From Zantedeschia hybrid cultivar (Eukaryota; Streptophyta; Magnoliopsida; Alismatales; Araceae), in the NCBI GenBank assembly GCA_030544215.1, contig JARZZO010000014.1, forward strand, positions 39,399,734 through 39,463,733: a DNA stretch of 64,000 bases, read 5' to 3'. Of this stretch, positions 33,555-43,928 are shown one piece after another (the first letter of the stretch is position 1; each line of letters starts with the position of its first letter). The position numbers and the translations under genes are program-made. The notes beneath the pieces are model-generated. The model made no database searches. It had not been told where the DNA came from and was given only the letters and a program-made list of their open reading frames with translations.

Positions 33555-35696
33555 AACGACCTACAAAGAAATTTTACGATAATGAGCAGATAGTTCAATT
33601 AAATCAGATTTAGGACTTTTAATCTAGATTTAGCTCCCACTATTTTTCGGCAATTTGTATGACCCTCTATTGTACAGAATGGGAGATTTTGGTGATCTCC
33701 TACTAAAGATCAGAATCCTTTGGATACCATGCATGTGATCTTGTGGGAGCACAACAAATCACATCACAATCCTCAGACAGCCAACTCTTGGCAATCGCAA
33801 CATTTGCAATATCCGATTAGTTTATAACTCCTAAATCAGATCAATCTTGTAGTAGCACAACAAATCAAAATGATTTAGTTAAGTTAATCTATCATTACAT
33901 AGATATCATGAACTCGTGGTGCAATCCTTGTGGTAGCACAACAAAATTACACCATTTATTCACCTCTCTAAAATGACAATATCATGTCTTAGACCGTTAA
34001 TTAATATCTAAGTCAAATAGATCTTGTGGTAGCACAACAAATCCGTTTGAAATAAAAATCAATGTAGGATCTATAATGATGGTGTGTTACGCAGAATATT
34101 CTTAATATCTCACGTTACCACTTAAATTTTAAAAGAGGGTATTTTGAGTTAAAAATAACTTAATCCATAAAAATTGCATGTAAATATGAACATAGGACTT
34201 GCAGGTCCACTAATATACATTTAAATAATAATTTGAAGCCTTGATCTTATCAAGGGGAGTACAAACTTTGAGGGAGATAGAATGTACATATGGATTAAAA
34301 GAGAGGAGGACACACAGGTCCTATTTAAAAGGATCAAATAAAACGTGTATCACATTCAATCATAATAACCATCACATGATTAACCTAAGTCCATGATCAT
34401 CCCACTAGTTTACACAATACATCAAATGTATCAAATCATTATCAGATAATTATTGTTAGTATGATTTTATGTAAAAATAAAATATAATACCATTAGTTTT
34501 TGAACTAACAATTATTTCAAGTTTAAATCAACAAATATTCATAATATTATTGACAAAAGATTTAACTAAACTATTTAGTTAACTAATCATATAATTCAAA
34601 CAATTTGAATAGAATAATAAAATAAAAAATCAGGTTATGTAGTAATTGAATTAAGTTAAATAATCACATTTTTTACTTAATTGATTAACAGGGAATTTAG
34701 TTAATAATTTAAAAATGTTTCAAACAATTAACTAATACCCCACAATATTTAAACCCTCTAAATTTAACTAATAGTTAATTAAACAATTTAATAATCTGTT
34801 AATTATAATTTTACAGTTTAAACAGATTTTAAAACTACAAAAATGGGCTTAACAGGTCTGGTAAGGGGCGGCCAGGTACAGACCCGGTCCGGGTCGTACG
34901 TGGGTTGCCTGGACCCGGGCGAGCGACCCGATAGCCCTCGCGCCGCCCTCCCCCGTCGTATGTTAGGGTTTGAGGAGGGGGGGGGGGGGGGGGGCACGCC
35001 TGGTTCGACCGGGGAGGCCGCCACGAGTCTGATAGACGTGCTCCCCCGGCCACTGGTGGCGTCGGTTCACGTCGCCGTACGTACTCCCCCGGCCATGCAT
35101 GCATTATTCTTTGCATGGCCCCGGTGCTTTCTCTCTTTATGTTCGCATGCCGGGAGGAAGATAACAGGTTATCATTGGCCGTCTTCTAAGAAGTGGAAAC
35201 TCTAGTCAACGCAAATGACCCCTCTAGTCATACTTGAAATGCGGTGAAGTCTTAAGGACATCGCAAAAACAAGTTATTCATCCTAGTCAATATTTTTGAC
35301 AAGGCCTGTGTTCAGAACCAAGGCATTAAAAGGAATTTTTATGTTCGTCCTGGCTAACAGGAGCAGTACCACAGATCCCCTTAAACCTCTCCTAACCTCC
35401 ATGCATCATCAGAAAATAGGACAGTCCTGATCTAACATTGTCGTGCAAACAGAGGTTTCTTCTCAAGAGAAAAATTACAATAATCAGCCATGGAATTTCT
35501 ACCCGCATGATAATCCATCGTTAGGAATAATAGAGAAAACTAAACACCCTTCTAAACCTGGGAACAATTCCCGATCATCAAATGAAAAATTAAAATAATT
35601 TTAATCTAGCCCAAGAACATGTACAATACAGTTCATCATGCATAATGAGAAATTATCACGCAAAACGATGTTGTTTGACGATCGAACTAGCAACCT
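33555..35696 (-). other. copia-1 leader, unit 1
   Basis: No gene is supported. On the + strand TTGTGGTAGCACAA or one-base variants occur four times, at about 33741, 33846, 33928 and 34023; each can form a TTGTG/CACAA stem. The stretch 34130-34850 is AT-rich. A G run of 18 at 34977-34994 matches the C runs of the + copy. The conserved block 35100-35640 follows. Confidence 0.7.
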
Positions 35697-35709
35697 AGCT
35701 TGGATACCA
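35697..35709 (-). promoter_or_regulatory. copia-1 primer-binding site, mutated, unit 1
   Basis: The + strand reads AGCTTGGATACCA where the intact complement is GGCTCTGATACCA, so several bases have decayed. Confidence 0.7.
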
Positions 35710-35710
35710 C

Positions 35711-35992
35711 TGCTAGTAATCATCGTAACGTAGCGGAAATATAAAACAATACCAATTATCAGGTTGCTAGGATAAAAAAACAGATAAATAAAATTAACAA
35801 GAAGAACCGTTCTTCACCTTTGCAGGGTTTCAAATCTCCCATGGATTGAACCGTTTCGATAAACGCGCACGATCTCCAGAGATATCGACATGAGCTCCTG
35901 ACGCAGACGCAATTTCCTCCTCAACTTGAGTACGTCGACCCGACCTCAAATCTACCATGCAGTTGATGAGTACGTCGACCCGACCTCAAATC
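35711..35992 (-). repeat. copia-1 5' LTR, truncated at the duplication junction
   Basis: It matches the first about 280 bases (on +) of the complete LTR at 58668. It then stops after a 26-bp repeat of itself (35927-35952 and 35967-35992) and joins family X sequence. Confidence 0.85.
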
Positions 35993-35993
35993 C

Positions 35994-36770
35994 ACTGTTA
36001 TCGTGCCGTACGTAGGCCGCTGGAGCCACGCTCCCCGCCTTGCCTACTGCTTGGTCCGGCGCATAACGCCCGCACCTGTGCACCCTCCTATGCTGCCTAC
36101 CAGCCAGCCGTGCACCCTTCCACGAGGTCTACTGCACCCAGTCCACTGCACCACGTTGCCCAATCAACAACGCCTACATCTATTGCCTCTGATCCACTGA
36201 AATTGCCACTTTGTTCTTTCAGCTTTATGTATTGATAAGTAGCGTTAGCTTTAGTTATTTTATTTTGTTGAACAGGTGCTTATTTTCAGTCTTATAATTC
36301 TAATATTTTTCTTAAGGTACAATGTTGATTTTTAATAGACGCTTAAACATCTCTATCTCTTTCTTCACTCTAATTGTGAATGTTTGTGTTTCTTAGAACT
36401 AGGTTAACAGTTTGGTTAAACTTTTCTTTTCTTTTCTTTTTTCAGATTGTGTTAATTAGTTAGTCCCTTTTCCAATGGTAATTTTTATTAGTTAGATATT
36501 TCTATTCAAGCTGTGCAAGTGATTAATTTTATCAAGTGAAGTTTAAAGCTACATGTCTAGTGTAGGATAATCAATTGGTCATCAATCTTCTAGTGCTAAT
36601 TTACTAATTTTTCACATGTTTCAAGGTTCAAAAAACAAAATCCAACATTTTCAAAATTCAAATTCTATTTCTCCGTGGATCGACTCGGCTCTTACCACTT
36701 ACTAATTTCAAATTAATTGTGAGTTCCGATAATCTTTGAAGTTGGTTACCGTGAGCGTTTAATGACGCGT
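35994..36770 (+). repeat. Family X LTR, 3' half, unit 2
   Basis: Homologous to about 10690-11435: GC-rich block, then the AT-rich end including CTTCAGTCTTATAATTCT-like and GATCGACTCGGCTC sequence. It is cut on the left by the duplication junction and on the right by the 5.2-kb insertion, whose TSD is CGCGT (36766-36770). Confidence 0.8.
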
Positions 36771-37069
36771 TGTCGTACATTTTTTAGGAAAATGCACTTG
36801 ATCTTGATTTTTTGATTTAGATTTAGATTTGTATTGATGCGCTTTACCTGACTCAATCAGATGATTGCGTAATTCTTCGACTCGATCCTGCTACCCATAA
36901 ATGGAATAGCGTTAATTACAACTTCCTAAGAGGAAAACCCTTGATTAATCGTCGGAAGATTATAATAACACCCTTTAAAACAATATAAATAAGATATACA
37001 AGATTGCATTCAAAAAATGAATGAATTTCAGTTTTTATTTGAAAAGAAAGCTCATTTTTAGTTTTAGAG

Positions 37070-40000
37070 TTGAGTCTGCGCAAGACTTGATTTATTGATT
37101 TTTATTGATAGATAATGATGAGAGACATCTTTTAGTCTTTTTGGATTGATTTATGTGGATGCATTGAAGATTTGTTTGAATTTTTATGTTTGGAAGTGAA
37201 CATGAAGCTGAGTCTGCGTAAGGATGCGCAAACTCATTTGTTACCAATGAGAATGCCTGTATTTATTTTAGTTTTTTATTTGTGAGAGGAATGAAAATGC
37301 TTTTTATGGTATTTTGATTGAAGTAGATGACATTTTTTATCAAGGAAGTCTAATAAACATTTCTTATTGTGTTTTTTCAGATTTAAAGTGAAGAGACTTC
37401 GGATTTGATTTGCAAAGTAAAAAATATTTTTTATGTTCTCTTAGTTGATTTTAGTGAAAAAATACTTCAGGGACTTATGCTTTTTATGTTTTGAATTTGT
37501 AGGTTTTTAAAGGATGAGCAAGGTGTGCAAAGTTAATTGAAATGAGACTACTTTTAGGTATTTTTTATATTTTGCAAAAAGGCAAATTTGAGTTTTATTT
37601 GATTTTTTTATTTACAAGAAGTATATAGTTTTATCTTGGAGTTTTTATTTAATTTTTTGAATAATTAAGGTTGCAAAACTTAGATTTTAACAAGTGAGGT
37701 TGAGTCTGCGTCAGGGAGCGCAGACTCATTTGTCACAAGCTTGTTTTTTACATTTTTTAGGTAATTTCAAGGAAAGACTTGGCATTTTGTCTGGGTTTTT
37801 TATTTATAGGAAATATAGGATTTATCCTTGAGATTTTACCTTGATTTGAGGGAAAATTTATGACTAAAATACCAAATTTTAGGAATTTGGGGTTGAATCT
37901 ATGCTATAGGGTGCAAACTCATTTGTTACCAAAGTGTTTAGGTATTTTTTATACCTTTTACAAAAGGAGTTTTGAGCTTTTATTTAGGTTTTTGACTTAT
38001 ATAAAGTATAAAGTTTTTATGTGAATTTTTGGATTTAATTTGGAGAGAATTTAAGGTCAAAAAGACCAATTTTGAGAATTTGAGGTTAAGTCTGCGGAGG
38101 GTAGCGCAGACTCATTTGTCACCAATTTATTTTTAAGAGTTTTTTGCATTTTTTCAAGAACAACTTGATGTTTTTATTTTATTTCCTGATATATAAGAAT
38201 AAATCTAATTTTTAGAAAGTTTTATATCATCTTGAAGTGAACGAGAAGTTGATTTTTTATTTTTTGTGAATTTCAGGGTTGAGTCTGCGCAATATTGCGC
38301 AGACTCAAGTCTGAACTGTGAATTTCTTATTTGTGAGTTGTTTTATTGGTTTTTTGGTGGGATAACTTGATTTTATGTTTTGTTTGGTGATGATTTACAA
38401 ATTTGGAGCTGCGGGCATGATTTAGGGGCCAAGAGATGAGGTTTTGGCCTTGGGATTAATGCGCAGACTCAAGTTAAAAGAGGATTTTGAGCAACATTCT
38501 TAAAAAGATAGAACCTCCTGAGGTTGAGGGGAATTCCAAGACTTTCAAAGTGCTAAGGAGCTTCAAAGATCGAGGAGACAAGAAAATGAGTTTGAGTGTG
38601 CGCAAGGAGTGCGCAGGCTTAGCTAAACTTGTAATTTTTTATTTATTTTGAGAGGATTTGGATTACTTTGTAAATGGATTTTTATATATGAATAAAATGG
38701 GGTATTTGAGATGTGATTTCAAGAGATTTGTGCAATTTAATTAACTGTTTATTTGATTTTTTTCACTTGAAATGAGCTTATGAAAAGTGTGCAGACTCAA
38801 AAGTCAATTTTGAAAGAAGTTTATTAATCTTGATTTATATGCCATGGAATATGATTTTGATGGAGTTTTGACTTGGATATTGGAGTTATTAACCAATCTT
38901 TTTTGTTTTTTGAGCCTAAGATAAGTGCGCAGACTCAACTTGGGTTTTGAAGATTTGTATTTACTTAAAAAGGAGAATGTCCATTTTTAACTTTTTCTTA
39001 TTTAGATATGATCTAAATTTAGTTATTTGGAACCATTTGAGCCATAACCAATGTCCTTAGTCCAAGAATCCATCTTTGACAGTTTTTTGGTTGAGTCTGC
39101 GCAGGGTTGTGCAGACTCAAGTCTGAAATTGAATTTTAAATTTCCTACACAATTCAAGCTGCATTTAAATATTCCAAGGGGTTAGTTTCAACCAGAAAAG
39201 TTAGAATATGAAGTCCGGAGTCGAGGAAAATCAATTGTATCCCATTCCCAATCGAATTTCCATGATGATAGGCGCACAGACTCAAAATCTGAGCATAATT
39301 TCAGTTTTATATCTCTTTAAGAATCACCACAAATTTGGAGAGGATAACAATGAGAAATCTCAGAAGTTGAGTATGACTACATAAAGCTTTTTCAAGGAGT
39401 GGTCCTTATGTGGATTTCTTCAAATAACATGATTTCTTCATATTGATCCCATTCTTCTTGAATCACTTTATAAAGTATTGAAAATACTTAATACAATGAT
39501 TCCAAGTTGAATTTCAACCTTTCATTAGGAGAACCCAATGAAGGTTTAGAATCTTCATGAAGGATCATGGCATGAAGGGACCCGAAGGACCAACTCCCTT
39601 AAAGGGATATGTAATGGCTAATGGACCATAGGGGTGGCCATAAAGGGGGGCGTGCCGAGCATCCAACCGCTCACCCAAAGGGTGCCCTTAATGCCTTCAA
39701 AATGCAAGAAAAACCCACAAGGGACAATCCAAAGCATCTCTACATTTAGGGAGCAAGGAACTCCACCAATTCTCCTAGAAGATCATATGTAGCCATGAAC
39801 TATGGAGGTGGTTATAAAGGGGGGCGTACCAAGCATCTAACCACTCACCCAAAGCATCTCTACATTTGGAAAACATCGGAAAACATTTAAAATCTTAAAA
39901 CATATAACAAGATTTCGGATTGAAATATTAAGAGCTTAACAACCCAAAGTCCAAGCCATTTAGAACCTTCATTGGGCCTCAAAGGGACAGCCCTAGGTCT

Positions 40001-40140
40001 AAGGAACCTTTGGACAGCTTGGGGGAGGATCAAAAAATCACCTCCAGCACAAAACCCCAACTAAAAGAGGCGCAGACTCATAAAACTGCAACAGCCGTTG
40101 AGTCTGTGCAGGGAGGCGCAGACTCATAAACAGTGAGCGC
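37070..40140. repeat. Palindrome array GAGTCTGCGCA / TGCGCAGACTC
   Basis: Paired inverted motifs are found at about 37208, 37700, 37889, 38084, 38279, 38593, 39090 and 40093; unpaired halves are at about 37070, 38459, 38784, 38929, 39269 and 40068. The unit at 38279-38308 is a perfect 30-bp palindrome (TTGAGTCTGCGCAAT and its exact complement). The pairs are spread over 3 kb with irregular spacing of 150-1000 bp, so this is not a simple tandem repeat. Confidence 0.85.
39590..39870. repeat. Diverged tandem repeat in the 5.2-kb insertion
   Basis: GGTGGCCATAAAGGGGGGCG ... CCAACCGCTCACCCAAAG at about 39633-39685 recurs as GGTGGTTATAAAGGGGGGCG ... CTAACCACTCACCCAAAG at about 39807-39856. CATCTCTACATTT also occurs twice (about 39736 and 39856). 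Confidence 0.75.
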
Positions 40141-41267
40141 TGACTCGATACTGTAGCACGCAGGTTGCAAACTGAAGCTGAAAACCGGATTTTTTGGGAA
40201 AAAATGGGTTTAAACCTAACCCAAATGATAGAAAATAAAGTACAAAAGGTATAAAATCTAAAATCTTTATTTAAAATATATTTTAGATGTATTTTCTTAA
40301 GAAAATACCATGAAGAACTTAAATATGAACATATAAACAACTTAAGCATATTTTTTATCTTTTCCATGGATTTTCCTTTTTGGCTCCATGTTAGAGGGTT
40401 TATACTCCAAGAAGATCATCCCCAACTAGTGGGGAAACCTCCTTGAGATCCTCTAGGGCCTAAACCCTTAACCATTTTAAGGAAAAATCCCAACAAAACC
40501 AATTCGGTTATATCATGAAAACAGAAATTTAAACCTTAATATACATGGAACTTGGGAGATCTCTCTTGATGTTTGGCCTTCGGGGAACATCATCCATAGA
40601 TAGGATGTGTTCCTAAGGGTCATGGAAAGCCAAGCCATCTTGAGAAAACACTCAAACCCAAAAGAAACACAATGAAAACCAGGAAATATAAAGTTCAGGA
40701 AATCAGGACAGCAACTTATATTTTGGGTCATATCTCCATATTTAGGGGGATTTAAGGCTTAAGGAGACCATTTCTATAAACTAGAAAGGCCCCTCTACCA
40801 TCCCCACACAAAAAATACATACCTTATGAAGGAAAAAATAACATAGAAAATGCAAGAAAGCCAGCAGACTCACAGGAACAGAAAAAACTAAACATGCATT
40901 TTCATTGCTTTCAATCACCATGGATGAACATCAAGAGGGAGATAGAAGCTCTCATTGACATTAATGAAAGAAAAATCTGAGGAAAGTAAGAACATTAAGA
41001 ACAAAAAACCATCCCCCATCCCCACTCTACCTTGAAGAGAGGATGAGGGAGGGAAAATGGCTCCAAGGGCAAACTCTCTTGCTCTCTTCCTATCTAACAC
41101 TTTTCCTTTCTTTTCTTCTTCTTTAACTCTTTTTTCTCTCTTGAGATGCAGGAAATGGAGGGGAATGGAGGAGGGAGACGTGCTCTTCCTTAGCCTCTCA
41201 CTTTTCTTCTTCTTTTTCTTTTTTGTGGGCTTTTGTCTCCAACTCTTTCTTAGAGAAGATGGTGGTT

Positions 41268-41275
41268 CTTTTATA
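41268..41275 (-). promoter_or_regulatory. TATA-box-like sequence in the 5.2-kb insertion
   Basis: The minus strand reads TATCTATAAAAGAACC, about 690 bases from the end at 41959. If that end is the LTR start, this is a plausible U3 promoter position. There is no transcript evidence. Confidence 0.4.
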
Positions 41276-41964
41276 GATAAAGTTGGGTTACTTTTGGGAG
41301 GTAGATTAGGCATCTATTAGCCTTGGATTAGGGATAAGAAACCCCTCTTAAGATCCCTCCAATAAGGCCACAACACTTGGAGGATTTTCATTGGCTTTCC
41401 TTTTGCTTTTCACCTATCACCTTCTAGAAGAATCTTGAAGGGGGAACCACTCTCTTTTCTTCTTATCCTCCTTTGGGCAGATTTGAACATGGGCCAAAGA
41501 GGTAAGAATAGGCCATGGGGGGGACCATTTGGGGCCCTTTAAAGGCTACCACGAAATTGGGCCTTGACCTTCAATTTTTAGGCCCAAAATGACCCTAAAG
41601 GGCTTCTTTTTGCTTTAGATAATGAGCCCGGCCCGTCCCTTGGGTTTCTTCATCCTTTGGGCTCAAAGTAGCCACTTTTTGACTTCCTTTGGCTTGCAAA
41701 ATTGGGCTCGGCTGCTGTCTATTAAATTTCTTCACTTGGACCTTCTTGGACAATCTTTAAACAATTGTTTGGACCTTCTTTTGCTTGAGATAATGGGCTC
41801 GGTCCTGTCCTTGAATTTCTTCATCATTTGGGTCCTAGAGTGACCCTTTTTTTGCTTCATTTGGCTTGCAAAATCGGTATGACTGTTGTCCATTAACCTT
41901 CTCTTTACTTGAAAAAATTATTTGGATTTTTCTCTCTGCTCATTTTTTCAGTGATAACACGCGT

Positions 41965-43177
41965 ATCGCGTGTACATCTGGTGCACAAAGCAGCGCAGCA
42001 AAACAGGTGGGCGCTAGCACACTAGACCACGGTGTCTAGCTAGCTGGATAGGCACGGCCATATACCGCATGGTAGCGCACAAAGCAAGGCACAATGGGCA
42101 TTGTCGCATGGCAACTGTGGGTGGGACACCCCCTTTTGGCAGGGCATGAGCTCTAACGTACTTGTCGTGCATACTTCGCGTGGTTGATACGTAGGCCGCA
42201 CCGACAGGGTTTCGAAGCGTGGCCGAGGTGGAGCTAGAGAGAGAGAGAGAGAGAGAGAAGAGAGAGAGAGTGGAAGGGTTAAAGAGAGAGGAAGGAAAGA
42301 GATGGGACTGGGGGAGAGAGATAAAGAGAAAGCAATAGGGGGAGAAAAAGAAGTAGGGAGAGAGAAAGTGAAAAAGTGAGACAGAAAGAGAACGTAAAAG
42401 AGACAGAGGGAGAGAGAAACAGGGAGAGAGAAATTGGAGGTTGGAGGAAGAAGAGAGAGAGGTAGGGAGAGAGAAATATAGAGTTCAGTAGAGAGAGAAA
42501 AGAGGAGAGAGAGAATGAGAAGAAGAGAGAAATAAAGGGGGAAGAAGAGAAACGGAGGACCGAGGGGAGAGAGAGAGTTTAGTGGTGGAGAGAGAAAGAG
42601 GAGGGTGAGAGAAAGAAGGGGAGAGAGAATTAAGAGAGAGCAAAGGGTGCAGTTATGGGGGTTTTAAAAGAGAGAGAAGAGAGAAAAAAGGAAAGAGAGA
42701 GAGAGAAGGAAAGAGAAAAGGAAGAAGGCCGACAGTTGCCCTTGTGGGTTCCTTAAAAAGGAAGTTAGGGCATCCCTCTTATAGTTACTTAATGACCATT
42801 ATGCTCCTGCGTTTTTCCTTCTCGCAAAAATAATCAATTATGCTCGCCAGGATTCGAACCATGGACACTCCAGTGATGGCCAAGTTGTCCAACCAACTGA
42901 GCTACATTCTTTTTATGTCTTCCACGCACAAACAATTAAGTTATGTTTTGCAGTGAATGATGATTATGCAAAATAAAGAATTATTTAATCATTCCCGACC
43001 TTCAAAAATTGACGTAAATCCACAAATGCACCAACACTCAGTTTTTCACATAAAATGACAATGTTCTTAACTCAGAATTCAACAAAATTGGTTTCATTGC
43101 AAAGAGCACAAAATTATTCTATCATTTCATGTAATTTTGCATATAAAATCATGAGTGTAATGTATGAATTATCAACA
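41965..43177 (-). repeat. Family X LTR, antisense orientation, unit 2
   Basis: Sister of 11440-12688, with the same GC block, GA-rich tract (about 42235-42720 on +), tRNA-like segment and AT-rich start ending at 43177. It lacks about 25 bases near the LTR start that unit 1 has (around 12650-12675). Confidence 0.75.
42843..42909 (-). other. tRNA-like segment in X LTR, best-preserved boxes
   Basis: The minus strand has TAGCTCAGTTGG (perfect A box) and GGTTCGAATCC (perfect B box) in tRNA-like spacing, starting about 268 bases from the LTR start. The T stem is only partly paired, so this is not called a functional tRNA gene. It could be a Pol III promoter or a captured tRNA/SINE head. Confidence 0.65.
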
Positions 43178-43928
43178 GACAATGACAAGCATTTAATTTC
43201 TTTGAACAACAGGGCTAAAAGTGTACTGTGTTATGCACTTGGTAAGAAAGAATTCAATCAGATCTCAGCCTATAGAATAGCACAAGAGATATGGAAGAAG
43301 TTGGAGCTAACGTACGAAGCTACAGACAAAGTAAAAGAGACTAGGATTGACATCCTAATGACTCAATATGAAAAGTTCAAGATGGAGCCATCCAAAAGCA
43401 TCACCCAAATGTACACCAGATTCACAGACAACACAAATGGGTTGATGGATCTCGGAAAAGAGCATAGTAGTGGAAATTTACTTACAAAGATCTTAAGGTA
43501 CAAGCCCCAGCTGACTCCAAAGGTGACAACAATTGAAGAAGCTAATGATCTCAATTGCCTCACCATTGAAAAACTCATTGAGTCCTTTGTGGCCCATAAG
43601 ATCAACATGAAAAGGTTAGAGGAGATCACCTCAAATAAAAAGGTCTACACAACACTGAATAAGTCTTCCCAAAACTGATGGAGGTTTTTCAAGTGAAGAA
43701 AGGGAAGTGGACAATGAAGCAGAGCCTTTGTTCTCTCAAAGATTGCATAGGATACTGAAGAAGAAGCTCCAAAGAAGGTACAACCAAGGGTACACCAAGA
43801 AGGGACTAAGAAAGGACAAAAAGTAAGAACCAATCTGCTATGAATGCAAACAACCAGGGCATTTGAAGGTTGAATGTCCTCAACTAAAGAAGAAAATAAT
43901 ACAAGAACAAGGACTACTCCAAGAAGCC
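43178..43928 (+). pseudogene. copia-2 gag fragment, unit 2
   Basis: Sister of 12689-13445, with the same UBN2 gag motifs, read openly to 43678. An early stop follows (TGA at about 43677). The zinc knuckle CYECKQPGHLKVEC near 43840 is complete, but a TAA separates it from the preceding frame. The Gy-2 3' LTR cuts it at 43929. The rest of this copia element is expected to the right of the window, beyond Gy-2. Confidence 0.8.

Larger units (their letters stand above)
16515..35992 (-). mobile_element. copia-1 element, unit 1 copy, 5' LTR truncated, two nested insertions
   Basis: Parts in minus-strand order: truncated 5' LTR 35711-35992, PBS 35697-35709, leader 33555-35696, gag/protease start 32527-33554, integrase and reverse transcriptase 28184-30397, rest of reverse transcriptase and RNase H 18118-18815, PPT 18104-18115, 3' LTR 16515-18103. 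The Gy-1 element (18816-28183) and a solo Gy LTR (30398-32526) split it. Both target sites are uninterrupted in the unit 2 copy. The left TSD CCTCC is at 16510-16514; the right one is absent because the duplication junction removed it. Confidence 0.85.
36771..41959. mobile_element. 5.2-kb LTR-like insertion with palindrome array (probable giant solo LTR)
   Basis: The ends are TGTCGTACATTTTTTAGG...CAGTGATAACA, with a perfect 5-bp TSD CGCGT (36766-36770 and 41960-41964). The matching unit 1 site (11431-11435) is empty. No protein domain is recognisable in its 5189 bp, and no direct terminal repeats are obvious, so it is more like one very long solo LTR than a complete element. Ogre-type gypsy elements are known to have LTRs of this size; that is a suggestion only. 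On the minus strand, TATAAAAG (41275-41268) followed by AG-rich sequence looks like a promoter. GAGTCTGCGCA/TGCGCAGACTC inverted motifs recur from 37070 to 40140. Frames such as 41057-41320 and 40915-41313 are low-complexity. Confidence 0.75.

Noticed and set aside
37070..40140. CRISPR-like array
   Set aside because: Spacing is irregular (150-1000 bp), repeats are inverted pairs, and the genome is clearly plant.
41057..41320. Phe/Ser-rich small protein or signal-peptide candidate
   Set aside because: The frame is a T/C-rich low-complexity stretch inside the 5.2-kb insertion; nothing supports translation.
36771..41959. CACTA or Mutator transposon, because of the subterminal-like repeats and a CAGTG near the right end
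   Set aside because: There is no matching CACTA/CACTG left end, and the exact TSD is 5 bp with TG...CA ends.
42843..42909. Functional tRNA gene
   Set aside because: The boxes fit, but the stems are not well paired and the segment sits inside a repeated LTR; called tRNA-like only.
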